The notes under the pieces are model-generated. The model had not been told where the DNA came from. It did no database searches and was given only the letters and a program-made list of their open reading frames with translations. A stretch of DNA of 64,000 nucleotides, from NCBI GenBank assembly GCA_964509075.1, contig CAZDWC010000011.1, positions 1 to 64,000 of the forward strand, given 5' to 3'. The translations under genes and the position numbers were made by a program. The first letter of the stretch is position 1, and the number at the start of each line of letters is the position of its first letter. Of this stretch, positions 36,266 through 44,427 are shown piece by piece. This DNA comes from UBA7239 sp964509075 (GTDB lineage: Bacteria > Pseudomonadota > Gammaproteobacteria > Pseudomonadales > UBA7239).

Positions 36266-36937
36266 TCAGGGTGCCAAGCTATCACACTCACCGCGCACGC
36301 TGAACAGCGAATGCTGCCGATTTGGCACGGGGACATTCACCACCACACTGCGCCCATTGCTGCCAGGAAACTCTCGCAGCAAGGCCTTTACCAGGTAGGG
36401 CATGACAGCATTCAGCTGCGGGCAACCACTGTCTGCACTGGCACGACCTTCATAAAGTTTTCGCAATTCATTGCGCCGCTGAGCAGCACCATCACGCAAT
36501 TCCAGCGACAGCTCGTGGCGATAGCGCACGTAACTTTCCACGCTGCTGCCGGCATACTCCTGCGCACAGTAATTTTCATAAACGTCACGCCGACGGTTAT
36601 AAACTGGCGTGCAGCGCTGTACGTATTCAGGATGGCTGTCCGTTACCGTTTTGCCGTTGTCGACATTGGCATGGAAGACCAACAATAGCTCCGCCTGCGC
36701 AACAGGCTTCTCCGCAAATCCCCAGCCAAACAACTGCTGGCGAATCAAATCAGCGTAGGCCTGATATTCAAGACTGCCCCGCTGTTCCGCAACAGGATCG
36801 AAGGCGTACGACCTGCCCGCGCCACCCGGCGGCCATTGATGAAACACAGTGACATCCGTGCTGACATACGTCTGACAGCCAGCGGCCAGCACGGCAACCA
36901 ACAGTAAAAAAACAGCGCGTAAACGATTACAAACCAT
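36266..36937 (-). CDS. DUF4136-type lipoprotein
   Basis: The 223-residue protein has a signal peptide ending in the lipobox LAAGC (Cys about residue 21). A DUF4136-like domain follows, with YAFDPVAEQRGSLEYQAYADLI, AELLLVFHANV and a Tyr-rich middle. An outer-membrane or periplasmic location is likely. Function is unknown. The start is set at the ATG at 36937; the longer open frame lacks a signal. Confidence 0.8.
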   Translation of the reverse strand: MVCNRLRAVFLLLVAVLAAGCQTYVSTDVTVFHQWPPGGAGRSYAFDPVAEQRGSLEYQAYADLIRQQLFGWGFAEKPVAQAELLLVFHANVDNGKTVTDSHPEYVQRCTPVYNRRRDVYENYCAQEYAGSSVESYVRYRHELSLELRDGAAQRRNELRKLYEGRASADSGCPQLNAVMPYLVKALLREFPGSNGRSVVVNVPVPNRQHSLFSVRGECDSLAP

Positions 36938-37039
36938 GTCAACCTCGGCATTGCAGTGCCCGCAGAGAGTATAGCGAACGTCAGGCACAAAAAACGGCAC
37001 CGAAGTGCCGCTCTTTGACCCCGCTATTGCCACCGAAAA

Positions 37040-37972
37040 TTACTCGGCTGCAGCTTCACCTTTGGCAGCACGACGCGCTTCGCGTTCAGCCTTGCGGCGA
37101 GCTTTGTCTTCTTCCTGTGCTTTCTGTTCAGCGAGACGCGCTTTCTGCTCATCGGTCATCGGTGTCAGCAATACGCCGTCGCGATGCGCCTGAATGTACT
37201 TGCCGCATTTCTCGTCTTCGCCCATCAGCGCGCGAATGGCGTAGATCATGGCGCGCATTTCTTTCACGCGCGGGTTGATCATGAAGCCTTCCATGCCATT
37301 GGCTGCCAGCATCGCCACATAAGTGCGGTTCAGCAGCGCGCGATGCGGCATGCCGAAGCTGACATTGGAAAGGCCGCAGAAGGTACGCACTTCAGGAAAC
37401 TCCGCTTTCATCATCTGCAGCAGATCAAAGCTGATCGTGCCGACGTTGTCATCCGTGCCCAGTGGCAGAATGAGCGGGTCGATCCACAGGTTGTGATCTT
37501 TCACACCGGCATCGCGGGATTTTTTCACCAGCTCTTTGCAGATTTCAAAACGACCCGCTGCGGTGTGAGTGATGCCATTGTCATCCATCAACAAAGCAAC
37601 AATACCTGTCTGGTACTTGGCAGCAATCGGCAACAAGGTTTCCGGGCTGCCGGTCTTGTTGGTGATGGAACTGATAATCGGCAACTGGCCTTGCCAATCG
37701 ATGGTCTCGATGGCGTGACGGATCGCTGGCGGATTGGAACTGTCCAGCACCAGTGGCACATTGGTCACCGCACGCACGCTCTCGATCATCCACGGCAAGT
37801 CGATCATTTCATCGCAGCCGGTGACCTGCGCATTGAGGTCGAGATAATCGGAGTCCGCGGCAACCTGCTCCAATGCAACTTTCTGGATATACGCAGTGTC
37901 GTGTGTTTTTACCGCCTCACAAATCGCGGGAATAGTGGCGTTCAATGATTCGCCGATAACTACAACGGCCAT
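37040..37972 (-). CDS. Methyltetrahydrofolate:corrinoid protein methyltransferase (MtgA/AcsE-like)
   Basis: The 310-residue protein has a pterin-binding TIM barrel: GESLNAT (7-13), DYLDLNAQ (42-49), LVLDSSNP (75-82), and GLSNVSFGMPHRALLN near residue 205. It would move methyl between a corrinoid protein and tetrahydrofolate. The last about 40 residues form a charged Lys/Arg/Glu/Ala tail. It is encoded after the corrinoid protein and the MtmB-like enzyme, across a 172-bp repeat-bearing gap. The direction (demethylation giving methyl-THF) is inferred. Confidence 0.87.
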   Translation of the reverse strand: MAVVVIGESLNATIPAICEAVKTHDTAYIQKVALEQVAADSDYLDLNAQVTGCDEMIDLPWMIESVRAVTNVPLVLDSSNPPAIRHAIETIDWQGQLPIISSITNKTGSPETLLPIAAKYQTGIVALLMDDNGITHTAAGRFEICKELVKKSRDAGVKDHNLWIDPLILPLGTDDNVGTISFDLLQMMKAEFPEVRTFCGLSNVSFGMPHRALLNRTYVAMLAANGMEGFMINPRVKEMRAMIYAIRALMGEDEKCGKYIQAHRDGVLLTPMTDEQKARLAEQKAQEEDKARRKAEREARRAAKGEAAAE

Positions 37973-37988
37973 AACTGTCTCCGTAAAA

Positions 37989-38139
37989 AAAGCCCTAATC
38001 CGCCCCTGCGGGGCAGCTTCTCCCGCCAGCGGGAGAAGGAAGGGCTGCTGCGTGTTTTCCCTATCCCGTATCGGGAAGGGCTGCTGAATGTTTCCCCTCT
38101 CCCGTGTCGGGAGAGGGTGCCTGCAAAGCAGGCGGGGTG
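37989..38139. repeat. Hairpin-rich repeated intergenic element
   Basis: Five inverted repeats follow one another: GCCCC/GGGGC near 38003, CTTCTCCCGC/GCGGGAGAAG at 38018-38039, two CCCTxTCCCG/CGGGAxAGGG hairpins near 38060 and 38098, and GCCTGC/GCAGGC near 38119. The AGGGCTGCTG-to-TCGGGA block occurs twice in tandem with small changes. It resembles the REP-like elements scattered in many proteobacteria. It lies inside the methyltransferase operon and could limit expression or stabilise the upstream mRNA. Confidence 0.8.
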
Positions 38140-38144
38140 AGGGT

Positions 38145-39533
38145 TTACTTCAAACCTTTCAAACCCATGTCATACAGCTCCTGCTTCACACGATCGTAAT
38201 CGGCGATCAGGGCTGCATTCGGCTCACAGGTTTCACAGTTGTACGCATCCTTGAAGTGGCGCGGACCGACACCGGAGGCGAGGTGCTTCGCGGTTTCTTC
38301 GTTGCGTTTGGCGAATACCTTGTTCATCAGGATGTCCGCTTCTTGCGGGTCCTGGATTTCCAGTGTCGCCTGCATCACTTCGCCGACCAGACGCGTTTCG
38401 AGGCCGGTGTGACCACCAATCCAGACATAACCCATACCGTTGATAGTGTTGGAGATAGTCATCGCCTGCGCTTGCCAGAAACCGGAGTACTGGCGCCAGT
38501 GTTGTTCCATACCAGCACACACGGATGCAATCGGCGTTTTCACGTGACGTTCAAACGCGCGCGTTGCAGCGCCAACAGCCCACTGTGTTTCCTGATCAGA
38601 CCAGGTGCCGTCAAGATGGTTGGCAAACATCTGCACCATGCCGCCGTGGCCATATGCCAGCTGTGCCAATGCGTTACAAACGATACCGATAGCAGTTTCC
38701 GCGCCATCGCGGCACAGTGCGCCGGTCAATGATACGCACGAAGTCCACGGCTCGATGCCGCGATCCTGGCAGTATTTCGCCATCTGGAAGGCGTTCCAGT
38801 CGATTTTCATTTCCGGAATGATATGAATACCGATCTGCGTGTTCCAGGTCTTGCGGCGATCCGGGTTGTGATCGTCGATGCAGGCAAACGATGCAGCAGC
38901 AGAAGACGCTGTGCACAGCAGACCCTGGTGCATACCCGGGCGACCTTCCTCGCGACAGATGCGCTGGATTTCCGCACATTCCCACTGCGCGGCATACATC
39001 TCGGACAACGTGCCGGCTTTCGCAGAGTGGCCGTGAATGATTTCGATACCGCCGGTGATACCCATTGCCTTGTTCGATTTTTCTTTCACGAACGAGCGGA
39101 TGTACGGGTCGTGCCAGTCTTCACCGATAACACCACAAGGGCCGCCGGCGAGAATCGGCAGTTTTTTCTCGAACTGCTTGCGGTAGGTATACTCGATGCG
39201 ATCGTCGCCCTGACCGAATTTTGATACATGCGGATTCGAGTTGTAGTACTCGGCAGTATCGCGAATTTCCTGTTCAGTGAGCGAAATCACACGGAAAGTG
39301 CCGTTGTGATAAATGCCGCACTCGGACAGTAACTTAACCGCAGCATTGAAAACACCATCAGCGGTTTCGTCAGAAATAACGGTGCTTTCCGGCGTGTATT
39401 TCACACCGAACTCTTCCGTCGCCTTGCGCAATACGCGCGACCACTTGATGTCGAACTTGCTGGACTTTTCAATAACCTCGCCGGTTTCAGCGCGTTTTTG
39501 AAATTCCATGATATCCATTAATTTACCGGCCAT
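38145..39533 (-). CDS. MtmB-family corrinoid methyltransferase without pyrrolysine
   Basis: The 462-residue protein aligns, from memory, along its whole length with archaeal monomethylamine methyltransferase MtmB (458 residues). Shared blocks: LLSECGIYHNGTFR (69-82), AGGPCG, EGRPGM (196-201), and a C-terminal FKDAYNCETCEP. The frame has no in-frame amber codon. The archaeal pyrrolysine follows GRPGMGV; here the matching stretch is GRPGMHQGLLC, so an ordinary residue, about Gly204, takes its place. The ATG overlaps the corrinoid-protein stop (TAATG). It would demethylate an unknown donor onto the corrinoid protein. Confidence 0.85.
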   Translation of the reverse strand: MAGKLMDIMEFQKRAETGEVIEKSSKFDIKWSRVLRKATEEFGVKYTPESTVISDETADGVFNAAVKLLSECGIYHNGTFRVISLTEQEIRDTAEYYNSNPHVSKFGQGDDRIEYTYRKQFEKKLPILAGGPCGVIGEDWHDPYIRSFVKEKSNKAMGITGGIEIIHGHSAKAGTLSEMYAAQWECAEIQRICREEGRPGMHQGLLCTASSAAASFACIDDHNPDRRKTWNTQIGIHIIPEMKIDWNAFQMAKYCQDRGIEPWTSCVSLTGALCRDGAETAIGIVCNALAQLAYGHGGMVQMFANHLDGTWSDQETQWAVGAATRAFERHVKTPIASVCAGMEQHWRQYSGFWQAQAMTISNTINGMGYVWIGGHTGLETRLVGEVMQATLEIQDPQEADILMNKVFAKRNEETAKHLASGVGPRHFKDAYNCETCEPNAALIADYDRVKQELYDMGLKGLK

Positions 39534-40192
39534 TATGCTGCTCTCCCGAAGTGTGCTTGCATGATGTTTTTGCACAGGGTTACTGCTTCCATGGCATTAG
39601 GCGCCCAACCGTCGGCGCCCATCATGTTGGATTTTTCCTGGTTGGTTTCCGCACCGCCCATCACCACCTTGAACTGATCCTGCAAACCCATGTCGCGCAC
39701 GTAATTCACCACGTCGCGGCAGTTGGGAATGGTGGTCACGAGGAACGCTGACAAGCCAATGATATTGGCTTTCTTTTCTTTGGCCTTGTTGATGAATTCC
39801 ATTGCGTCGACATTCACGCCGAGCTGGTGCACTTCAAAACCCGCCAGCTCCAGCTGCTTGGCCACCAGACCGTAACCGATATCATGCAAATCGCCCGCGA
39901 CCGCGCCGATCACCACGCACCCCTGACGCTCACCTTCGCCAGTGGCTGGCAGGTGCGGATCGATGATCTTGATGCAGGTTTCGGCAAGTTCGCCACCTAC
40001 CATCAACTCAGCGAGAAAGTATTCTTTTGATTCAAACAGCTGGCCGATTTTTTCCAGCCCCTTGACCACACCATCTTTCAATACCGATACCGGATCAAGG
40101 CCTGCGTCGAGGCACTCCTGCACCAGCTCGGCGGCTTCGTCATCGAGATCCGCGATCAACTCTGCAATCTCGGCAATATCGTTCTGGTCCAT
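39533..40192 (-). CDS. Corrinoid (cobalamin-binding) methyl-carrier protein, MtmC/MtgC type
   Basis: The 219-residue two-domain carrier has a helical cap (about residues 1-85), then a B12-binding Rossmann domain with DLHDIG (Asp101, His103 as the lower cobalt ligand, Gly106) and VVMGGAETN (177-184). It carries methyl between the MtmB-like enzyme and the THF methyltransferase. A good AGAGGAG site precedes the ATG. It is the first gene of the operon. No RamA-type reductive activase is encoded in the window. Confidence 0.93.
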   Translation of the reverse strand: MDQNDIAEIAELIADLDDEAAELVQECLDAGLDPVSVLKDGVVKGLEKIGQLFESKEYFLAELMVGGELAETCIKIIDPHLPATGEGERQGCVVIGAVAGDLHDIGYGLVAKQLELAGFEVHQLGVNVDAMEFINKAKEKKANIIGLSAFLVTTIPNCRDVVNYVRDMGLQDQFKVVMGGAETNQEKSNMMGADGWAPNAMEAVTLCKNIMQAHFGRAA

Positions 40193-40260
40193 GGTTGGCT
40201 CCTCTTGTGAAAAGGTGTGTCAGTCAGGTTGAAGGTTGGCACTATAAAGGCTCGAACCGG

Positions 40261-40288
40261 CTTATACCACCGGCCACAGCAAGGCCAA
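40261..40288 (-). promoter_or_regulatory. Likely sigma70 promoter of the corrinoid methyltransferase operon
   Basis: On the minus strand TTGGCC (40288-40283) and TATAAG (40266-40261) are 16 bp apart. A start site near 40254 would give a leader of about 60 bases. The -35 box abuts the first palindromic operator. Confidence 0.5.
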
Positions 40289-40323
40289 CTTACTCGCGGG
40301 TAAGAAGCTTACTCGCGAGTAAG
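40289..40323. promoter_or_regulatory. Two tandem 16-bp palindromic operators
   Basis: CTTACTCGCGGGTAAG (40289-40304) and the perfect palindrome CTTACTCGCGAGTAAG (40308-40323) are 3 bp apart, centres 19 bp apart. Size and symmetry suggest a TetR-type dimeric repressor; this is inference. No regulator gene is adjacent, so it would act in trans. Confidence 0.75.
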
Positions 40324-40421
40324 TTAATATGCAAGAGGACCAGAAATTCACTGGATAGCTTTATTCAATTGCACAGGAACCCCGCTGTTGGTCACCTGCG
40401 ACAGGCACAAGTTGCGAGCAT

Positions 40422-40446
40422 AAAAAAACCCAGCAGCGCTGGGTTT
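40422..40446 (-). terminator. Rho-independent terminator after tRNA-Phe
   Basis: An 8-bp stem (AACCCAGC / GCTGGGTT) with an AGC loop is followed on the minus strand by a run of T (plus-strand A at 40422-40428). It lies 34 bp after the tRNA 3' end. Confidence 0.88.
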
Positions 40447-40479
40447 GAGTGCATCAAGGAACTCGGCAGTTCCAATATA

Positions 40480-40555
40480 TGGTGGCCAGACACAGAATCG
40501 AACTGTGGACACAGGGATTTTCAGTCCCTTGCTCTACCGACTGAGCTATCTGGCC
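40480..40555 (-). tRNA. pheT: tRNA-Phe (GAA)
   Basis: The minus strand folds as a 76-base cloverleaf. The acceptor is GGCCAGA/TCTGGCC, the D arm contains AGCTCAGTCGGTAGAGC, and the anticodon loop CTGAAAA has anticodon GAA. The T arm has GTTCGATTC, and the 3' CCA is encoded. The gene symbol follows the amino acid and is not locus-specific. Confidence 0.96.
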
Positions 40556-40612
40556 AGATTCGGAAGGCGCGTATTAAACCCGCTCGGCAGAAGTGAGTCA
40601 AGAAAAAACCCA

Positions 40613-40885
40613 TCAGGTCTGTGGTGGAACATAGCCTTCCACCTGATCGTAAGCTTCGCCGCTCAGGTACTTGTCGCGCTGCTCGGCAAGATAGGTGCGG
40701 GCCGTCATGTCCATCATGTTCAGCTTTTTTTCGTTGATCAGCATGGTCTGCTGGGCAACCCACTCCTGCCACGCCTGCTTAGAGATGTGCTCAAAAATAT
40801 CCAGGCCCTTGGGGCCGGGGAAAGGCGGCTTGTCCAGCCCCTCCATTTCCTGTTGATGCTTGCGACAGAAAACCTTGCGCGACAT
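40613..40885 (-). CDS. yggX: Fe(2+)-trafficking / oxidative damage protection protein YggX
   Basis: The 90-residue protein reads MSRKVFCRKHQQEMEGLDKPPFPG with the single conserved Cys7, matching YggX (E. coli 91). It is linked to iron handling and Fe-S protection. It lies downstream of mutY, the usual order; MutY is an Fe-S enzyme. The start is the ATG at 40885. Confidence 0.96.
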   Translation of the reverse strand: MSRKVFCRKHQQEMEGLDKPPFPGPKGLDIFEHISKQAWQEWVAQQTMLINEKKLNMMDMTARTYLAEQRDKYLSGEAYDQVEGYVPPQT

Positions 40886-40935
40886 GGCAAACACTCCGAA
40901 AAACAGGTGCGCAGTCTAGCACTGCGTTCGACAAC

Positions 40936-41988
40936 TCACGAACTGGCAGCTAGCTGGGCAAGCAGGCGCTGCACCGGCGTGGCCAGTCCCAGGTGTGTCG
41001 TGTTGGCCGGATGCAACCACTGGGCACCCGGCTCGCTGATCTGGCGCGGCGTGCGCGACACTGTGAGCAGCACAGGAACAATGTCGAGATGGTAGTGACT
41101 GAAACTGTGGCGCCAACCAGGCCAGATTTCGCTGCGGCGTGCTTTCTGGCCACAGAGGGCGGCCACGTATTCTCCAGCATCACTTTCAGGCGGGATTTCC
41201 GGAAAACACCACAACCCCCCCCACAGACCAACGGGCGGGCGCTGCTGCAATAAAACTTCACCGCGCGAATTGCGGATCATCAGCATCTGCACGGATTTTA
41301 CCGGTAGAACTTTCGACAGCTTACGGCCGGGGTATTGCGCCACAGCATCCTGCCAGTACGCCGCGCACTGACTGCGCAATGGACACGCCTCACAACGCGG
41401 CTTGCTGCGTGTGCAAACGGTTGCACCGATATCCATCATCGCCTGCGTGTAATCACCCACGCGCTTCTGTGGCACATGTTGCTCGGCATATTGCCACAAG
41501 GTTTTTGCAACAGCCGGCTCGCCTGGCCAACCAGCCACAGCATGAAAACGCGCCAACACGCGTTTGACATTGCCATCCAGAATGGCAGCACGTTGACCCT
41601 GCGCAATGCTGGCAATGGCTCCAGCCGTCGAGCGACCAATGCCAGGCAACTGGCTCAGGGCTTCAACACCGAGCGGAAAATTTCCAGAAAAATCGTCGAC
41701 AATGATTTGCGCGGCACGATGTAGATTGCGTGCACGCGAGTAATAACCCAGGCCAGTCCACAGCGACAAGACATCATCCTGCTCTGCAGCAGCCAGTTTT
41801 TTTACTGTCGGAAACTGTTTGATGAAACGCTTGAAATAAGGAATGACCGTTGCAACCTGCGTCTGCTGCAACATGATTTCCGACACCCATACGCGATACG
41901 GCGTAATGTCCTGTTGCCAGGGCAAATGCTTGCGACCCTCGCGATCAAACCAGCGCAACACGGCAGAGGAAAAGCGGAACGCTGCCAC
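40936..41988 (-). CDS. mutY: Adenine DNA glycosylase MutY
   Basis: MutY removes adenine mispaired with 8-oxoguanine. From a GTG at 41988 it has 350 residues, equal to E. coli. Seen: catalytic Glu37 in SEIMLQQTQ, the HhH motif LPGIGRSTAGAI, catalytic Asp in ILDGNVKRVLAR, and the 4Fe-4S ligands C-x6-C-x2-C-x5-C in CTRSKPRCEACPLRSQC. A C-terminal NUDT-like domain follows. The start lies one base after the asmA stop; the longer frame to 42066 is rejected. Confidence 0.96.
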   Translation of the reverse strand: MAAFRFSSAVLRWFDREGRKHLPWQQDITPYRVWVSEIMLQQTQVATVIPYFKRFIKQFPTVKKLAAAEQDDVLSLWTGLGYYSRARNLHRAAQIIVDDFSGNFPLGVEALSQLPGIGRSTAGAIASIAQGQRAAILDGNVKRVLARFHAVAGWPGEPAVAKTLWQYAEQHVPQKRVGDYTQAMMDIGATVCTRSKPRCEACPLRSQCAAYWQDAVAQYPGRKLSKVLPVKSVQMLMIRNSRGEVLLQQRPPVGLWGGLWCFPEIPPESDAGEYVAALCGQKARRSEIWPGWRHSFSHYHLDIVPVLLTVSRTPRQISEPGAQWLHPANTTHLGLATPVQRLLAQLAASS

Positions 41989-41989
41989 G

Positions 41990-43498
41990 TCAGTCGAACA
42001 GCTTCTTGAATACGTTCTTGATGGAACTGCCGCCAGCCTTGATGTTCTTGCCGGCAATGTGTGCAATCAAACTTCCCATGCGCGACTTGTCGACACGACA
42101 CAGTTTGTCGGTGGATTGCACATAACTGCCTTCGCAGCGCATGGGCCAGGCCACATCGCGCACCATCGGACTGATCGCCTCGCAGACATTGGCAGAATCC
42201 ACTTTATCGAGCACTGTCACATCCAGTTTGAGATCCAGTGTCTGCGCCACCAGATTCACAGGGCCTGCGCCTTGCAGATCCAGCGTGTCCAGCCGTGCAG
42301 TGATCGGGCGAACAGTGGCAATACCATTACGGATCACGCTCTCGCCATGCAAACGATGCAAAATGGTATGTGCAGGCCAGTTTTTCTGTGGCGCATCACG
42401 CTTTTGCGCTTCGGCAGCAGCTTCGCACGCCAGTTTTTCCATATTGAGTTCACGCACCACGAGATCCGCAACATCCAGCTGCGCATTACCAGACAGTGTG
42501 TGCAAAATTTTATCCGGCGTATCGCCATCCCCCTGTACAGCCGCATGCAGTGCCAGCACGCCTGCCGTGATGGTGGATTTCTCTTGCAACAAATCCTTGA
42601 GCATCGGCGCCAGCTGCACCTTGTCGATCTGCATGTCGAGCACGATGCGCGGCGTTTGCCCCGGCGGCATGGCAATCTCCGCACGATTCCTGATCTGCCC
42701 TTGATACAAATCAGCATCAAAAGCTTTCAGCACAGCTCGCTCCGCTTCGATCACCGCGTCAAAATTGACATTGGCAAGCTGCAGGTGATTGACCACCATA
42801 TGATCGAAACGGATTCGGTACTCACCCTGCGCCTGCAACAGACTGGCCAGTGGCAACGGCTGCTCTTCACTGGCAACCATAGCCGGGCCACTGTCTGTTT
42901 GTGAGGTTTTCGATGACGCCTGCGCATCCGGTTTTTCTGAAACAGCATAGCGGTCTGTGTTAATCGAATCGCCGTGCAAGTCCACCATCAGACGCAACAC
43001 GCCATCTGTCTTGACAGCCACCTTGCCATCGACACGGGTGTCATCCACATGCAGATGAACAGGAAAAGGCTCGCCATGATTATTGGCATTGTCGACGCGG
43101 AGATGCACCTGTTCAAAATGCAAGGCTTTCTGCTCGTCGTTGTAAAACTGCACATTGGCAAGATCAAACGCACTGATCTCTACTCGCTTGTGCAGCAACG
43201 ACCCCAAACGCAAGGACAGCGACAACTCATCCACATGCAAGCGCTGCACAGCCTTTCCCGGTTCCGCAGGCAATGCCAACGCAATATCGCCTGCCGAAAA
43301 GCCCAGCATGGGCAGCAGCGACCAATGCATGGCGCCGCCAATTTTCAGTTCGATGCCGTTTTCGTGCGCAACCTGCTCCAGTTGCGGCTTGTAATTTTCC
43401 GGTTTAATGAAAATAACAAGCGCAACCACCGCCAACATCACTGTCAGCAGCAGCCCGGCTATTCCGAGAAGAATTTGCCGGAAATATTTCACACGCAC
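41990..43498 (-). CDS. asmA: AsmA family protein
   Basis: The 502-residue protein has one N-terminal transmembrane helix (about residues 8-28) and a large periplasmic region with the AsmA N-terminal pattern NGIELKIGGAMHWSLLPMLGFSAGDIAL. The C-terminal domain contains LHGESVIRNGIATVRPI. Family members are linked to outer-membrane lipid transport. It is shorter than E. coli AsmA (about 617). The start is a GTG. It precedes mutY. Confidence 0.92.
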   Translation of the reverse strand: MRVKYFRQILLGIAGLLLTVMLAVVALVIFIKPENYKPQLEQVAHENGIELKIGGAMHWSLLPMLGFSAGDIALALPAEPGKAVQRLHVDELSLSLRLGSLLHKRVEISAFDLANVQFYNDEQKALHFEQVHLRVDNANNHGEPFPVHLHVDDTRVDGKVAVKTDGVLRLMVDLHGDSINTDRYAVSEKPDAQASSKTSQTDSGPAMVASEEQPLPLASLLQAQGEYRIRFDHMVVNHLQLANVNFDAVIEAERAVLKAFDADLYQGQIRNRAEIAMPPGQTPRIVLDMQIDKVQLAPMLKDLLQEKSTITAGVLALHAAVQGDGDTPDKILHTLSGNAQLDVADLVVRELNMEKLACEAAAEAQKRDAPQKNWPAHTILHRLHGESVIRNGIATVRPITARLDTLDLQGAGPVNLVAQTLDLKLDVTVLDKVDSANVCEAISPMVRDVAWPMRCEGSYVQSTDKLCRVDKSRMGSLIAHIAGKNIKAGGSSIKNVFKKLFD

Positions 43499-43527
43499 AC
43501 GTTCAAGAACGATAAACCTGGAGCAGC

Positions 43528-44334
43528 TTACTTCGCTGCAGGTGCCGCCAATGCGGCTGGCGGCTCAGCGCCCGGCGCGGCCGTCACTTGCACGCCCAGT
43601 TCCGCAGCCAGCTCAGCCGCCGGCATGTACCCCGGCAGCATGCTGCCATCCGGCTTGAACAGTGCCGGCGTGCCATTCACACCCAGTTCGTTGCCCAGCT
43701 TGTACTGCGCGGCAATTGGATTCTTTTCACAGGTTTTTGTTGGAACTGCAGTTCCATTTTTCATTTTGGTCATGACATCGAGACGGTCATCGGCACACCA
43801 CACCGTTGCCAGCTTGTCTGCCGAAGGCGAAGGCACGCCCGCGCGCGGGAACGCCATGTAACGCACCTCGATACCCATGGCATTCAATGCCGGCACTTCT
43901 TTATGCAGCTTGCGACAGAAACCGCAATCGATATCCGTGAACACATCTACATATGCCTTGACCGGGCCCTTCGGCGAGAAGACCACCATGTCCGATTTTT
44001 TCACGGCAGCCAATTTGGCAGCGCGAATCGGCTTCATGCGCTCGTCCTGCACATTCACAAAACGGTTTTCCTCGATGCGATAAACCGTACCACTGATCAG
44101 GTATTGGCCGTCTGCACTCATCAACACAGTGTCCTTGCCGGCAAGATCCACTTCATACATGCCGGGCACTGCCGCATGGCGAATCTCGCCCACCGGCATG
44201 CCGGGGCGTCCTTTCTGGATGGCGGTGCGCAGCACATCAGCCTGCTTGGGATCAACAGGTGCATCCGCAGCCTGCGCGAAAGAAGCCAGTGCCAGCGCGC
44301 CAGCAGCAAACAGGGAAACGACGGATTTTTTCAT
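43528..44334 (-). CDS. dsbC: Thiol:disulfide interchange protein DsbC
   Basis: DsbC is a periplasmic disulfide isomerase. It has a signal peptide (about 22 residues), an N-terminal dimerisation domain and a thioredoxin domain with active site CGFC, the cis-Pro NGTPALF and a second Cys pair. The C-terminus is extended by about 20 Ala/Pro-rich residues. At 268 residues it is longer than E. coli DsbC (236). It sits next to xerD, as in many gammaproteobacteria. Confidence 0.93.
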   Translation of the reverse strand: MKKSVVSLFAAGALALASFAQAADAPVDPKQADVLRTAIQKGRPGMPVGEIRHAAVPGMYEVDLAGKDTVLMSADGQYLISGTVYRIEENRFVNVQDERMKPIRAAKLAAVKKSDMVVFSPKGPVKAYVDVFTDIDCGFCRKLHKEVPALNAMGIEVRYMAFPRAGVPSPSADKLATVWCADDRLDVMTKMKNGTAVPTKTCEKNPIAAQYKLGNELGVNGTPALFKPDGSMLPGYMPAAELAAELGVQVTAAPGAEPPAALAAPAAK

Positions 44335-44427
44335 GGATCACCTTGTTGAGGATTATTGAAATGGCTATCGGTGTTGTTTGGCCAGACAGACAGCAAGAGG
44401 TTCCCGCACACCACAGCTGACGCAAAC

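Noticed and set aside
37989..38139. Possible CRISPR array in the repeat-rich gap
   Set aside because: The repeats are palindromic hairpins of different lengths without regular unique spacers.
38145..39533. Possible pyrrolysine (amber) codon in the MtmB-like gene
   Set aside because: The frame is open from start to stop without TAG, so no Pyl decoding is needed.
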